Of a stretch of DNA of 64,000 bases, positions 36,374 through 48,776 are shown in pieces; within the stretch, counting starts at the first letter, position 1, and every line of letters begins with the position of its first letter. A program made the translations under genes and the position numbers. Source of the DNA: Panagrolaimus kolymaensis (lineage: Eukaryota; Nematoda; Chromadorea; Rhabditida; Panagrolaimidae); contig JAJQJQ010000005.1 of the NCBI GenBank assembly GCA_028622995.1, forward strand, positions 7,006,001 through 7,070,000, in the 5' to 3' direction. Under the pieces are notes generated by a model. That model saw only the letters and a list, made by a program, of their open reading frames with translations, did no database searches and was not told the DNA's origin.

Positions 36374-37695
36374 TTAAACATTCCAACTATTGGCAAATTC
36401 ATCTTTTTCACATCCTCCTTTATCCATGTACCATTTATTGATATCAGGAATAGGTGTAACAACTTCTCGACCTTTTACAAGCAATCGCGAACATAGATCA
36501 CAGTAGCCTAAAATGTACCAAAACTTTTAATAAAGAAGCTTCAAACAAAATAATCTTACCAATTTCATATCCTTCAATATTCCATGGAACTCTTGCCCAT
36601 CCATCTTTTCTCCATTTAAAATATTCCATGTAAGCTGTTTTATTCTTTGTTAACATGATAAGATAATCGGCCATTTCTTTGGGATTTTTAAAATCATCCA
36701 TTGCGATGTAACTTTTTGGTGGAATTCTCATTTCGTAAATTCTTTTTCTCATTACAATCGGAATCAGTGGTAATTCATAATTATTCCAATACTTTTCTGT
36801 AATATAATCGTTGCATACTGTATTCCTAAAAAAATTTTTGATTATTGTGTGTTTGCAAATTTTGGTGAGTTTTATAATAAAAAAGTTATGTAAACATACT
36901 CAATAATGATGATAAAATAATATTTGAAGATTTCAGAATAACATAAATCACCTTTGGGACAAATGGTTTTCATCTTCGGTGTTTTCGCACATTCTCCAGC
37001 AATGTCAACTCGGAAATATTTTGATAGAGCATCTACAGCCTTTTCACGTTTAGAAATTGTTTCACAATTAGATACAAGCCAGAAAGCTCCAGGAATGGAT
37101 TTATTTGCCATAATTGTTCCAACATCAAATGGAAGATCAATAGGTGGAAATGCATGTTCTTTAGCAACTCGAGGATTTGCCCAATATCCGCCATATGGTG
37201 AATGAATATGAGATGATGAAAGATGAGTCATAATCCAATCAAAAAAGTTTGCTAAAACAATAATCATGAGTTTATTTTATGAAAGAAAAAAAATATATTA
37301 ACCAAACCTGGAACTTTTGTTAAAAATCTTTCTTCGTTTATTGGACTTTCCATTGAATACATAACATGTTTTTGTCCTTGAAAAGTACGTAATGGATAAT
37401 TTGTTACAGATTGTAAATCAGCTACATGAAAAACTACGGCGTCAGCATCTCCAATTTTACTTTTATCCATAGTCACGATACATTTATCTTTCAAAGGACA
37501 TCCATCCATTTTCTTGTTTGACCAATCAGCGAAAATTGGAGTATATTGCAGAATAAGCTTCGGTTCATCTTCTTTAGTTTCATTTGTTGTTGATGCATCT
37601 TTTTTTGAAAATAAATAATAAATTGTACCAATAATAAGCAAAAATGCAATGATTGATAAACCAAACGATGTACGAATTGTTCGAATTTTCCTCAT
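36374..37695 (-). CDS. Alpha-1,3-fucosyltransferase (GT10 family)
   Basis: Exons on the minus strand: 37695-37308, 37251-36900, 36825-36560 and 36507-36374; 379 residues. Type II Golgi topology: short basic cytoplasmic end ([10 protein letters not shown]), one signal anchor ([19 protein letters not shown]) and a stem. GT10 features include [10 protein letters not shown], the ESP motif in [18 protein letters not shown] in place of FNWTMTY, the PYG motif, and the donor-binding block [21 protein letters not shown] with YITEK intact. The C-terminal part has [17 protein letters not shown] with the paired cysteines of the family. It should transfer fucose from GDP-fucose to N-glycans or related acceptors in the Golgi; the acceptor is not predictable here. 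Confidence 0.92.
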
Positions 37696-37971
37696 TTCAT
37701 TCTGAATATTTAAGTATTATTAATATTGTTTTTTATAATATTTATCATGCATAAATTGAGTTGTCAAAGTATATATAAAAAAACAGCAATAAAATACCGC
37801 ATCGAACGGATAATCATTTTTTTTCAAAATAAAAAAACGACGTCAAAAGAATCAATGACCAAAAAGTCTCTCGCTTCCATTTATTATTGAGAAAAACAAC
37901 AAATCAAAAAAAAGCGAACGAAATAAAAATATTTTACAAATGCGATTTTTTTATTTTAGTTTTTGTTGTTA

Positions 37972-38910
37972 TCACGCGTTTTCTGGAAGAAGCTCTTCAT
38001 CGGCCTCCCACTCTTCTCGGCTTTCGCTTAAAATATTTGCGTAAAGATAATCCCATGTCCATGGTACTTCTTCATCCGCAACTTCTTCCTCAAGTTGAAG
38101 GAACCGAATCAAAGGATTCAAGTCTAAAATGACGTATCATTTATTTTTGTAATAGTTTCAAAAAAAAATTTTATTTACCAATATCTTCGAATTTTTTTAT
38201 TTCTGGATTATCAAATCCTGGAAGATCAAAATTATATAAATCTGCAACATGATTAACTGTGAATTCTGGAGCTCGAGCCACTAAATCAAGATTTAATGGA
38301 ACTCTCTAAAAATTTCATAAATGCTTTGGTTTTGTTAATTGAACTTTTGAAGAAAAAAAACATACATCAAAAGATTCATTACGTTGTCGAGAACTTGCAA
38401 TCTCTTCATCTTTGCCTATTTCTTGAACTTCATCCGAAAAAGTTTCACGTTCACGGGTTGGTTTATCATTAGTTTGTTCTCGACCTGCTCGAGATCCAGG
38501 ACGACGAAAGAGGCCTATAAAATTACGAAACTCACTAAATAAATTTTTTTGTTTGAAATTTACTCGATAAAGGTCGTTTTAAAGTTTCCTTTAATTCTGT
38601 TTTGGGAGCATAAGTTGGCTCATTTCGATCCCGATTGAACGGATTCAATTGACCAAGCCTGCTTTTTGGACGATCATCGCTAAGATGATGAGGATCTTTG
38701 AGACGAACCATTAAAGGAGCATCTAAAAATCAATGTAAAGAGTTAAAACTTATTTTAAAAAATATTAATCAAACCTTCAACAGGAGGTTCAGGTTGCGCA
38801 TCCGTTACTTGCATCGTTGGATTTCCTCCTGGTGCATTTTGCCTTCTTCTTTGATTTCGTGCTGAACGAACTCGTAAAGTTTCTCGAGCACTTGAAATTT
38901 CTTCACTCAT
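37972..38910 (-). CDS. ift-43: IFT43-like intraflagellar transport A subunit
   Basis: Five minus-strand exons: 38910-38775, 38722-38564, 38514-38366, 38305-38179 and 38123-37972; 240 residues. The N-terminal half is basic and disordered (RSARNQRRRQNAPGG, NPFNRDRNEP, LFRRPGSRAG). The C-terminal 75 residues match IFT43: DLNPLIRFLQLEEEVADEEVPWTWDYLYANIL, then ESREEWEADEE, aligning with the human DLKLLTKVLxPExEVxEDDVxWDWDHLFTEVSSE region. IFT43 is a small, fast-evolving IFT-A subunit required for retrograde transport in cilia; in nematodes it would act in sensory neurons. The conserved W-x-W-D block makes the call fairly secure although most of the protein is divergent. Confidence 0.82.
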
Positions 38911-39488
38911 TTTTTATTTATTCAACAAAAAAGGTGAATAATCATGTTGTAAGAGGTGGTAGTTAGTTAGCCTGAAGGAATGGCAAAGTTTCCATGGTAA
39001 CAATATATATATTTACAAGGTATTACTTAATAAACTCCTTAAAGCTTTTTTTCACCACTTTTCACAAATCATTTTATTTTTATCGATTGATGCTTCCTCA
39101 TATTTATATAAGTGAGAAATTTTCTTTCTCATTGCAATTACAATTATACTTTTTCTCGAGACTCCTCGATATATGTATTTTATTCCCAGCAGTTATTTTG
39201 TCTTTATTTTGTTCTTATGAAGAATGCCTGCACGAGATCGACCCAGACAAAAACCAACAAAAAAAAAATTCCTTTTTTCTTTTTCTTTTTTTTTGTCTGA
39301 GAGAGCAGCAGCCAGCAACCATCGTTTTTTCTTCTCTTTATTTTCTGTTCTTTGATGAAAATACGCACATTTATATTTTTTTCATTTTTAGAGGCGGAGT
39401 TGCTTTGGTTGTTCGTTGTCTTGTGTCTGCCAGAGTATAAATATCTGCCGCACTTTATTTCAGACTCTCAGTCGGGTCGAGCTGGACG
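38911..39488 (+). promoter_or_regulatory. Divergent IFT43/MED26 promoter with TATA box
   Basis: The interval separates the IFT43 start (-) from the MED26 start (+). A TATA box, GTATAAATATC, lies at about 39435-39445, and CTCAGTCGG about 30 bp downstream resembles an initiator; the MED26 ATG is at 39489. TTTATTTCAG at 39453-39462 might instead be a splice or trans-splice acceptor. The TATA and initiator spacing is seen; promoter use is inferred. Confidence 0.5.
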
Positions 39489-42189
39489 ATGGTAGCTTGT
39501 GGTGCACCGTCAAATTTGATGAATGCTCGACTCGCGACTCCTCCTGATTTCTTGGGATCAGATAGCTGTATGCTATCCCCAACGCCATCTTTGGTGGAGC
39601 AGTTAAAGCAGGATTTGCTTACTGCTGCTAATAATGTACGTAAGCAAAACTATATCATAAATTGTAATTAATTAATAATAAATAAGTAAAAAAAGTTGGC
39701 ATAAATTCATTTTTTTTTAATTGCGCGAATTTTGTATTCTTGATATCAAAATTCAAGCAAACTACAAAAAAGCGAAATAATCTCCTTGCATTTTGTTTTT
39801 CTTTTATATCTTGCTTTTCTTATCATATCATTATAATTAGATCTGCCATCATTTAAAAAAATGAGGATTTTAAATAAATGCTTTTATTACCGCCTGTTTT
39901 GTTTCTTATATTATATCACGTTAATAACAAAAAAGTGAAAGATCAAAAATAATAACGAAAAAAATATTAATAATATTAAGTTGGGAGAGAGAGAAAAAAG
40001 TCTAACTATCCGTGTAATTTTTAACGCAATAACTTATTTTGGTGATTTTAGAATGACGAGTCTTCTGGAATCTCTATTTGTAATAAATTGGAGAAATTGA
40101 ATCTCAACAAAGATTATCTAGAGGTAAGCTAACTCTATAATAAATAAAGAAAACGGTAAAAAAATCATCGAAGGTAACCAACTAATTTTTTTTCCCCTAT
40201 ATATTTTTTTTATTCCCCTTTGAAATATATTTTTTTTTGAGCAAACGAGCGGCGCAGCCTGGTGCGCGCTCGGTTGTTCTTCACCCATAATTCAGCCAGC
40301 AGCCTTCCAGCTCGGCTGCTAAGGGGAAGAACTGATGTTTTGGTGGTTGAGACTGGCGTCGAGGCCGTCCTTGTGGACTCCCAGCCGCATGGATATGCAC
40401 AAGAGAGCATTGATGATTCCTCTGCATCTTTAATGTTCTCTTGTAAAAGCCCACTATTTTTTTATGCAATGCTGTGGTGGCTGTTTTATGTTTCGAAATT
40501 GAAGGGAATTATAGTCAAAAAAGACAGCATTGCTTTAGCGAAAGAAAAATAAAATAGAATCAACAAACAAACAAAAAAAACATAAAAATTTTCCTATAAT
40601 TTTACAAAAAAAATATTATTACAGAGTACTCGAATTGGTGGCGCTGTCAATGAAATCAGGAAGCGAGTCGCAGAGTCTATGCCAAAGTTTTCGAGTGCAT
40701 GTCGCTCATTAATTAAGCAATGGAGGAAACAAACGGAAACATATACTCGATCAGCTTCAAGCTGTGGAGGTGGTTCAAATGGTGTAACACCCTCAATGTT
40801 AATATCAACGATGTCACCAGCTATGAGGCGATTAGTCACACCACAAACACCTCATCGATTAATAGACGGTGCGATAAATTTTGTTTAATACGAGATTTAT
40901 TAAAAAAATATATACAGGTTCAATAACAAAAAGTCAAGTCTCATCACCTCGGGTGGTGCCTGGAAATCTTACACCCGCAAGTTCCATTAACGGTGCTCAT
41001 GATTCTAGTAATGATCTTGTGGCCCAAGCTGTTGAAAAGGTTGAACTTGAAAATGGCACTGATTTAGCTAAACTTGTAATAAAAAGAAAAGTTGAAGAAG
41101 GTAAATTGATTTTTTTTTTTTGAAAGCTAGCTAGTTATCAAATAATGAAATGAGAAAGCGTTTTGTTTGAAGAATTAGCGTTATCTTTTTTTCGAATGAT
41201 AAAATCAAAACACGCGGCATAGCATCATTCCGTCAATTCTAAAAAATAGCTTTCTTTTTTTTAATAAAGGCATTGAAAACCTGAGGAAAAAATGCGACTT
41301 TCAGTTTTTGGTATAATTTTTTTTTTAAGATTTCTTTAATCCTATCACGAAAGTGATATGATCCACTAATCCCAAAATACTTTTTTTGTGTTGTAACAAT
41401 TTTAATTACCAAGCTATTCAACAATTCTTCCTTCTTGATATCGTGTAATGATGGGCAAAATTTTAGCTAGCATCTCACCAAATGAAGCTCCATCAGCAAT
41501 CAAACGTTCAAAAAGTGCTCTTATTCCTCAACAACCTGTTGTGCCTCACCAATCACTTTCTGCTTTTCGACAAAATGCTCAATCAACAACGGAATTACTT
41601 GCTCAATTATCTGAAAATTTGCCTTCTCATTTAACTCCTGAAATAAGCTTACCTCCTAAAAGTCATTCAATTTCTCCGCCTATTGAAGCTGTAAGTTTTT
41701 GGTTTGGCTTAAATTTTTTAACTGTTTTTTTTGTTATTACAGAAAGTAAATTTTGCTCTGTCAAATCAAGATGAAAAACGAGAAAAAAGAAAGTATACCA
41801 AAAGAGCATCTCGCTTTTTCAAAGATGGTAGCATTCCTTCAACTTCCGCCGCCGATCAAACTGATGTTCCAACCGTCAAACCTGATAAGAAGCAAACTAA
41901 AACTGCGACGATAACAACAAAGGATAAGAAAGTTGATTGGTTTGCTTCAATACCATCTCTTGATGAACTTCGTCGACGTGTGGAAGAAAAACCAAAGGTT
42001 GCTGCATCAGCTGATGTTCGAAGCTCTTATGTCGTCAATGTGAACAACCATGATTTGATCTGTTTTCCGTTTGTTGATGTTGGTATTCCTGATGTCATTG
42101 AATTCAATTATCAAAAGGATCAATCTCCGAAAATTGAACTACCATATCCAAGAGCATTTCATGGAGCTCTAAAAGGAATTGATTTGTAG
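39489..42189 (+). CDS. mdt-26: Mediator complex subunit 26
   Basis: Exons 39489-39635, 40052-40123, 40625-40868, 40918-41100, 41467-41690 and 41743-42189; 438 residues. The N-terminal TFIIS/LW-type domain is split over three exons: LVEQLKQDLLTAANN, ICNKLEKLNLNKDYLE, STRIGGAVNEIRKRV and LIKQWRK. These match MED26 ([26 protein letters not shown], ...RSWQKL). A Ser/Pro-rich middle follows, then a C-terminal block with DWFASIPSLDEL and NNHDLICFPFVDVGIPDV that resembles the MED26 C-terminal Mediator-binding region. MED26 recruits elongation factors through its N-terminal domain. Introns 1, 2 and 4 are 366-501 bp, unusually long here. Confidence 0.85.
40241..40430. other. GC-rich island inside MED26 intron 2
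   Basis: Within an AT-rich intron (40124-40624) about 190 bp is sharply GC-richer, with runs such as CGAGCGGCGCAGCCTGGTGC and CGTCGAGGCCGTCC. It contains a short hairpin (AGCAGCC/GGCTGCT, nine-base loop) near 40300-40322. Both strands have an open frame across it. It may be an alternative exon, a structured non-coding RNA or an inserted fragment; I could not identify it. Confidence 0.4.
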
Positions 42190-42784
42190 TTTATTTCCGT
42201 CCTATTCATTGTTAGTTTTTCACTCTTTTGATCTCTGTTTTACTTTGTTTCTTTTATATCTTTTTACACATCAGAGTTTAGTATTTTCTTCTTGTTTTAT
42301 CATTGTATAAATTTCTAACCAAAAACTTATCATAAAAAAACAATGCGCTCTTCCATAGCGTATTGTCGGGTGTCTTTTAATCCTGAGAGGGAACAAAAAT
42401 ATTTTTTTATTGTATGTATATGCTTATAATCCGGTCTCATTAGAAAATTCTCTTACGTTCCATTTGATTGCCTTTTTAATCGACATTATTATTTCTTGTC
42501 TTTGTTGGTTGCTTTCACTCAGCAAATTTATTCCGATGCGTGTTTTTTTCTTGTTTTGTAATGTTTTATGTATTTCTCATTCTTGTAACCAATGTTCTTT
42601 CAATAATTTTATTTTCTCTTTTTCTTGTAAAACAACAAAAAAAATTGACAGAAGGTTTATGTGCCAATATATTATTTAATAACTAATTGAATTTTGTTTT
42701 TTCTTTTTTACATTTGATAAATGATTTATGTTTTGTAGAAGCAAATTAATAAACGAAAACTGCCCAAATATTTTTTGTATTGCA
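42190..42784. other. MED26-MED8 intercistronic region
   Basis: 595 bp between the MED26 stop and the MED8 start on the same strand. T-rich. TTTATGTTTTGTAG ends at 42738, 47 bp before the MED8 ATG, and could be a spliced-leader acceptor or a 5' UTR intron acceptor. No gene between. Confidence 0.45.
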
Positions 42785-43525
42785 ATGAATCAACCAGCTA
42801 TAAATTCTCGAGGTATTACTGTGCCTATCAGGATTGATCAACCAGGAAATGTTAAAACAGCTATCAATAATTTGGAATCAAAACTTATGAATATTAAAAG
42901 AGGAATTGAAGAACTTCTCCTGTCATTGGATGCTCAAGATAAAGTTTCCTGGCCTGCTTTCATCGCAAAATGTTCATCTCTTGCAAGTGATTTATCAAGC
43001 GTTCAAGCAAATTTACGAAAATCATTGCTATCAACATCAAATGAAGATAATGGAGAATTTTTAAAGAATCAACTTATCTTGCCTCATACTATTTCTCCTG
43101 ATGTTAATCCAACGTTGATGGTGAGTCTAATATAAAGAAGTATCATAAAAATAAATTAAATTTTTTAGGCCTTAACTGAAAATCGAGTTCCTGTGTGGAA
43201 TCATGAAACCGCTCCAGCATTTCTTCGAACAAAGCTTCCTCCACCAATTGAAGATGAAGTAGCACAACTTGAACGTGATCTTCCTGATATTAGTTCAACC
43301 AAAATTGATCAAATTACAAAACAAATTGCAACTATGAATAAACATCTTGAACAACTAGCAAATGGGGCTGCAGAACAATTGAGTCGAAGCAAAAACCCTC
43401 CAGAAGCTCAAAAACTTTTATATGATCAGGGTTCAACGGAAACACTTGTTCGTACAATTTATGGTGGACTAGGAATTCAAAAAACTTCTGACACTTCTCG
43501 TCGTCGTACTTTACCTCCTCCTTAA
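42785..43525 (+). CDS. mdt-8: Mediator complex subunit 8
   Basis: Two exons, 42785-43120 and 43169-43525; 230 residues. An alternative upstream Met at 42728 is in frame but precedes the likely TTTTGTAG acceptor, so 42785 is preferred. The sequence follows human MED8 closely in order: a helix (LESKLMNIKRGIEELLLSL), VSWPAFIAKCSSLASDLSSVQANLRK, FLKNQLILPHTISPDVNPTLM, ENRVPVWNHETAPAFLRTKLPP (human ...[21 protein letters not shown]), and a C-terminal helical region. MED8 is a head-module Mediator subunit that contacts MED18/MED20. It lies directly downstream of MED26 on the same strand. Confidence 0.93.
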
Positions 43526-43986
43526 TTTATTTTCTTGTTGTTTGTTTTTGTTTTGTAAATAAAATATGATCTCAAATTTGAATTTCACTTGTTTCATTTT
43601 AGATTGGAATGCCTATAGCAATATTTTTTATTGATGCTACTTTAGTAATAATACCTTTTTTGTTGTTTATTTTAACCATCAACACTTATATCCATATTTC
43701 ATATCAGAAGTTTTTAATGTCAAATGATATTTGCTCTTGTAGTTTTCTTTCTTTCCAAACGCCTTTTTTGTTTTTCTGTTTTTGGATTTGAAAAAAAAAC
43801 TACTGAAGTAAATGTGATGCATTAAAAAAAAGAAGCACTTTGTTTATGTATTTGCAGCACCTTCTTGTTTCTTTCTTCCTCTTTTTTTTGTTGGCAGATT
43901 AAATGTGTTAAAAAAGAGTATATATAAATCAATATTTATTTTAATAATTTTAAACTTCCAGAAAATCATATATTCCTTCAATTGTA
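43526..43986. other. Intergenic region
   Basis: 461 bp between MED8 and the PI3-kinase gene, same strand. An AATAAAATATG polyadenylation-type signal lies just after the MED8 stop (43558 onward). T-rich otherwise; no gene seen. Confidence 0.35.
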
Positions 43987-46900
43987 ATGCCAAATCCAGA
44001 ACCATTAAATCGGCAAAAAGTTAAGCGATCATTTTGTATTAAATCTAAACCAAAACCTCATAAACGAATTCATCCATGTCTTCGACAATTAAGAGTTGGA
44101 TTTAATGGGGTTGATATTAATCGCATCGATTTAACCCAGCTTCCACCAATTGAAAAACGTTCAAAAAGTAAAATTAAAAAACTTCCTGAAGGTGGTGGAG
44201 ATAATCTTGAAGAAATTCGAGAAGATGTGGAATGTTTAACCCTTGAAGAAGATGATCATGCGGCAATTAAATCAATTCGAATGGGACTACCAATTTGTGA
44301 TTCGGATGAAGCGGTGGAATTGGATATTTTAATGCCCAATGGAATGACAGTTACTTTATCTGTCCTTGGGAATAAGACTCTATCATTGTTAAAACCAGAA
44401 GCTATTTTACAAGCTAAAAGGTATGGTTTTTATAAGAAAAGTTTTTTTGACCAAATAATAATATATGTTTTAGATATCCCCTACAAGAAAAGCTATGTGA
44501 AAACACCATGTATGTATTTTATTGCTTTGATCAAAAAGGTGCCAAGCATGAAATATTCGATGAAACACGAACGATTAAAAGTTTGAACCTCATGATTCCA
44601 GTGATTGGTCTCCGAGAACCTGAAGGCAATGATATTGAAAAAGATATAAATCAAAAGATTACATCTTCTGTGGGAATTCCACTTACAACTATTGAAAATT
44701 CTTTAGATGAAGAATGCACAAAATTTCGAATGAATTTATTTGATTCAATTCAAGATGCAGAAAAGATCCGATCTTCAGAAGGTTTGGATCATTATGCATT
44801 TTCTGAAGAAATCGTTCTTCGAGGCTTTTCAATTGCATCAAAACCTGAGGATAGCACAGAAATATATGAAACAGATTTGGATGAAATGGAATTTAGTGGA
44901 AATCAAGAAGTTAATGAAGAAAGAGCGATGGAAAAATTAAAGCGAAAAATAGAAAGTTCTGGAGGAGCCGCACATATTTGGTATCGACCAACTGAAGATG
45001 ATAACTATGCATTTGTAGCACCCATTGGACATTTAATTGGAAGAGATATGCTTGAAAAAACTCCCAAAGAATTAATACAATTAGCGATTGAATATTTAAA
45101 AAATCGGGAAGGCGTTGAAGTTGGTTCACAAAAAAATGAAAAGCTTAAAATATTTTAATAAGTCTTTTAGTTTCGTGAAAACGCAGATAATTTTATCCTT
45201 CAACTTGCTGGAAAGCAATCATATATAACTCGAGATATCCCTTTAAAAAACTATGAAGTAATTCTAAAAATTCATTTGATGCATAATTATTTAAACCATT
45301 TTCAGTATTTCCGATCTTGTTTTGAAAATTACAAAACTCCAGTTCTAATTTTGCGATTGAAAGAATTGATATTTGCAGAATTGCAAAAACCCAGTGAAAT
45401 CTTTGTTCCATCTTTTATTCGAGCATCCCGAAACATTGTCGTCGAACGTGAAGCTTTTGAACTTCAACAAAAAGAAGAACGAAAAAAGGAGAGAGAAAAT
45501 TTAAATAAAGGAATTAAAAGAAAGGTTCAAATCCTAATAACTCCTGAAGATTTGCCTCCACCTGAACCAATAAATTTTTGGGATTTGGATGAAGATTTAA
45601 AAGTAAGAATATTAACAGCATCTCACATTATTATTACGGGCGTTGAAAAGCTTTATGTTAAAGTTGCTGTTACCGCAGGACATAATATTTTAGCATGGAG
45701 AGATTCACCCATCGTTTCACCAAGTAATCCACGATGGGGAAATGTAAGTTTTTAGCTATAACTTCTTCAAACAATATGAATTTTAATCATAAAACTTTGA
45801 AATTGAGCATGTCTTTATAGTGCTTGCTTGATTTTGGTTTATACATAAAAGATATTCCAAAATCAGCTCAATTATGTTTTTCACTTATTTCTGAACGATC
45901 TAGTAAAGATGGTGGATCGGAAAGAATTCCAATTGGATGGCTTAATATGAGATTATTTGATTGGGAAGATTTTTTAATTCAAGGAAAGAAAACAATATTC
46001 TTTTGGCCATTTCCAAAAGATGCTATTCCACCAAAAGATAGCAGCGATGTTAGAAATTTATTGAATCTTGCGGGAAATATTGGTTCAAATCATGATCACA
46101 ATGTAGCTCGACTTGAAATTGAATTAACTGATTATGGAAATAAAGTTCGATATCCACCATTTGAAAGAGTACTTCAATTTGTTAAAATCCTTCAAACACG
46201 AAAATCTCGTCTCACTGCTGAACAAGAGGTGGCACCAATAGATAACTTTGAACCGGGTTCAGATAATCTTCGAAGGTTATCAAATTTGCGAAGAGTTATG
46301 GATACTCGTATACTTTCAGTAGAAGAACAACATTTCCTATGGAGAGCAAGAAAAAAGATAAGCAGTAATTTTCCATCCATGTTACCTATCATTATTGATT
46401 TACCATTCATTTGGAAAACGAGAGAATTATTTTGTGAACTTTATGGAATGCTCACTGAATGGCCTCTCCTTCAAGTTGATGCAGCCATGGAACTTCTTGA
46501 TGGTCGATGTTGTGATACATGGATACGAGATGCCGCTGTTGATCGTATCGATCGAGCGTTGGATAACGATCAACTTCAACTTTATCTCCTTCCGCTCGTT
46601 CAGGCGCTTCGTTTTGAGCCATTTGCAAATTCAGCTCTTTCTAAAATGCTCGTCAAACGTGGACTATTAAATTATAAAATAGGTCATACACTTTTTTGGC
46701 TTCTTAGAGCTGAATTGACATATTATGAATTAGGACCCACAGTTGTTAGAGTACCTCAATATTATTCGAGAATTGCAATTTGCCTTGAAATGTATTTACG
46801 CGGAAATGCAATCCATTTGGATTCCATTGTAAAACAAGTGGAACTTGTAAATGTTTTAACTAATTTAAATGCCATGGTTAAACTCGTAGGTGCTAAAGAA

Positions 46901-48117
46901 TTTGCAACTAAAAGGCTTCAACAAGAGCTTCAAACCAATAAGGAAGCATTACAACATATGATTTCGCCATTAAATCCAACAGAAAGTTTGGGAGAGTTGT
47001 TGTGAGTTTATGCAATTAAATAAAAATTGATTCACACAAATTTTTGCTTTCCATTTTTAGGATCGAAAGATGTAGCGTTCTTGGATCCGCTAAACAGCCT
47101 CTAAAACTAACATGGAAAAATCCTGAGCCATTAGCAAAGGTATCATCAGAAACACATCAAATTCTTTTTAAATATGGTGATGATTTACGTCAAGATATGT
47201 TAACCCTACAAGTTATGAGAATTATGGATGCAAAATGGAAAACCCAAAATTTAGATTTTTGTATGACCCTTTATGAAGTATTGCCCATGGGAAGGAATGT
47301 AAGCTAAAAACTAATGTTTAAACCATTTTTTAAGCTAATTTTCAGATTGGGATGATTCATGTGGTTCAGAATTGTCAAACACTTTTTCAAATTCAAGTTG
47401 GCACAGGAATTAGTTCAACAATTAAAATGCATAATGAACTTCTCAATACATACATTTATCAAAAATGTTCAAGTGATAGCAAACAGTAAGCATATAAACG
47501 TGAAACATAAGAAAAAAAATCTGAATGTTTTAGATACATGGAATGTGTCGATCGGTTCACATCTTCTTTAACAGGCTATTGTATCGCCACATATGTTTTG
47601 GGAATTAAAGATAGACATCAAGATAATATTATGTTAGCTAAAGATGGAAGAGTATGTTTGTGATTTTCACACTTTTTTAAATTATCCCCAAAACTTATTT
47701 TAGATTTTTCACATTGATTTTGGTCATTTTCTCGGCCATACAAAACGTAAACTTGGAATTAATCGTGAGAGAACTGAATTCATTTTAACCGAACATTTTC
47801 TTTATATTATTTCGAGAGGCAAAGGTAATTTTCGAGACACATACGAATACACATCCTTTCGAGAATCATGTGCCCAAGGATTTATGGTACTTTTTCATAA
47901 TTCCCGATTCTTTATCGTACTTTTTCGAATGATGCAATGTATGGGTTTACCCGAACTTTCCAAACAAGAACATATTGATTTCATTCGAAATTCTCTCATG
48001 TTTGATAAAACAAAAGAAGAAGCTCGAATACAATTTCTTAAAATCTTTGACGATGTCGTCAAATCAGATTTATCAACTTCAGTTAATTGGTTTTTCCATT
48101 CTCTCAAACATTTGTGA
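43987..48117 (+). CDS. age-1: Class I phosphatidylinositol 3-kinase catalytic subunit (AGE-1-like)
   Basis: Nine exons: 43987-44420, 44474 to about 45119, 45171-45257, 45306-45743, 45821-47001, 47061-47298, 47346-47485, 47534-47651 and 47704-48117; 1231 residues. Domains in order: an N-terminal adaptor-binding domain with the DILMPNGMTVTLSVLGN strand; Ras-binding region around FILQLAGKQSYITRDIPL; C2 domain with VKVAVTAGHNILAW; helical domain (WRARKKISSNFPSMLPIII); and kinase with FKYGDDLRQDMLTLQVMRIMD, GIKDRHQDNIML catalytic loop and IDFGHFLGHTKRK activation segment. The C-terminus ends NWFFHSLKHL, like p110. In C. elegans AGE-1 acts in insulin/DAF-2 signalling, dauer formation and lifespan. 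The donor at about 45119 is atypical (GTTGGT or GTTGAA) and is the least certain junction. Confidence 0.95.
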
Positions 48118-48776
48118 ACATTTTTTGTTTGTTTGTATATAATGGTTTTTATTTATTTAATAAAGTTTTCACATCTAAAAAGCATTCTGTGATTTTTCTC
48201 AAAGCTTGACACATCTTATACCCTTATAATATTAAACATTTTGAGCTCAACTTTTATTAACAAAACCCCATTCAAAAACAAACAAAAAATAAACCCTTTG
48301 TTCACAATCAAAATGCAACAAAAATAAAAGCGGAAATGCACAAACAAGAATTATAAAAAGCTCACGCAAATTTGATACTTTGATATTTTTGATAGTTAAA
48401 AATTTAAAAAGCCGTTGTCTTTTTGCTTCAATTTTTTTATGTAATTCATTTTCTCGTTGAAATTATGAAGATGAGTCAAGAAGATCTGGTTATTAGGGAA
48501 GCAAGATAGGCAAGGGTAATAAAAACGAGTTATGTAACGGTTGTGATGATTCAAGAAGATGAAAATTTCAAAAAAGGATGTATTCGAGAGTAACAACATT
48601 GAAATCCCCTTAAGCGGTTTTGACAAATTGCACGATCTCGCAATTGATTAATAAAGGCGGATAAGAAATTGAAAAAAAAAATAACATGGAAAATTAGGCG
48701 ATCGCGCAAAACCAAATACTATTATTCTCTTTGACTTGATTTTTTTTTATTTTTCGATAAAGGAAATAGTCAGTCA
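48118..48776. other. Intergenic region
   Basis: 659 bp between two plus-strand genes. An AATAAAG signal occurs near 48159. AT-rich; no gene or repeat seen. Confidence 0.35.

Noticed and set aside
40210..40552. Open frames on both strands in the MED26 intron
   Set aside because: Kept as a compositional anomaly but not called coding: no good acceptor and donor pair keeps the MED26 frame.
44911..45411. Minus-strand frames opposite the PI3-kinase
   Set aside because: They overlap conserved PI3-kinase exons and have no recognisable content.
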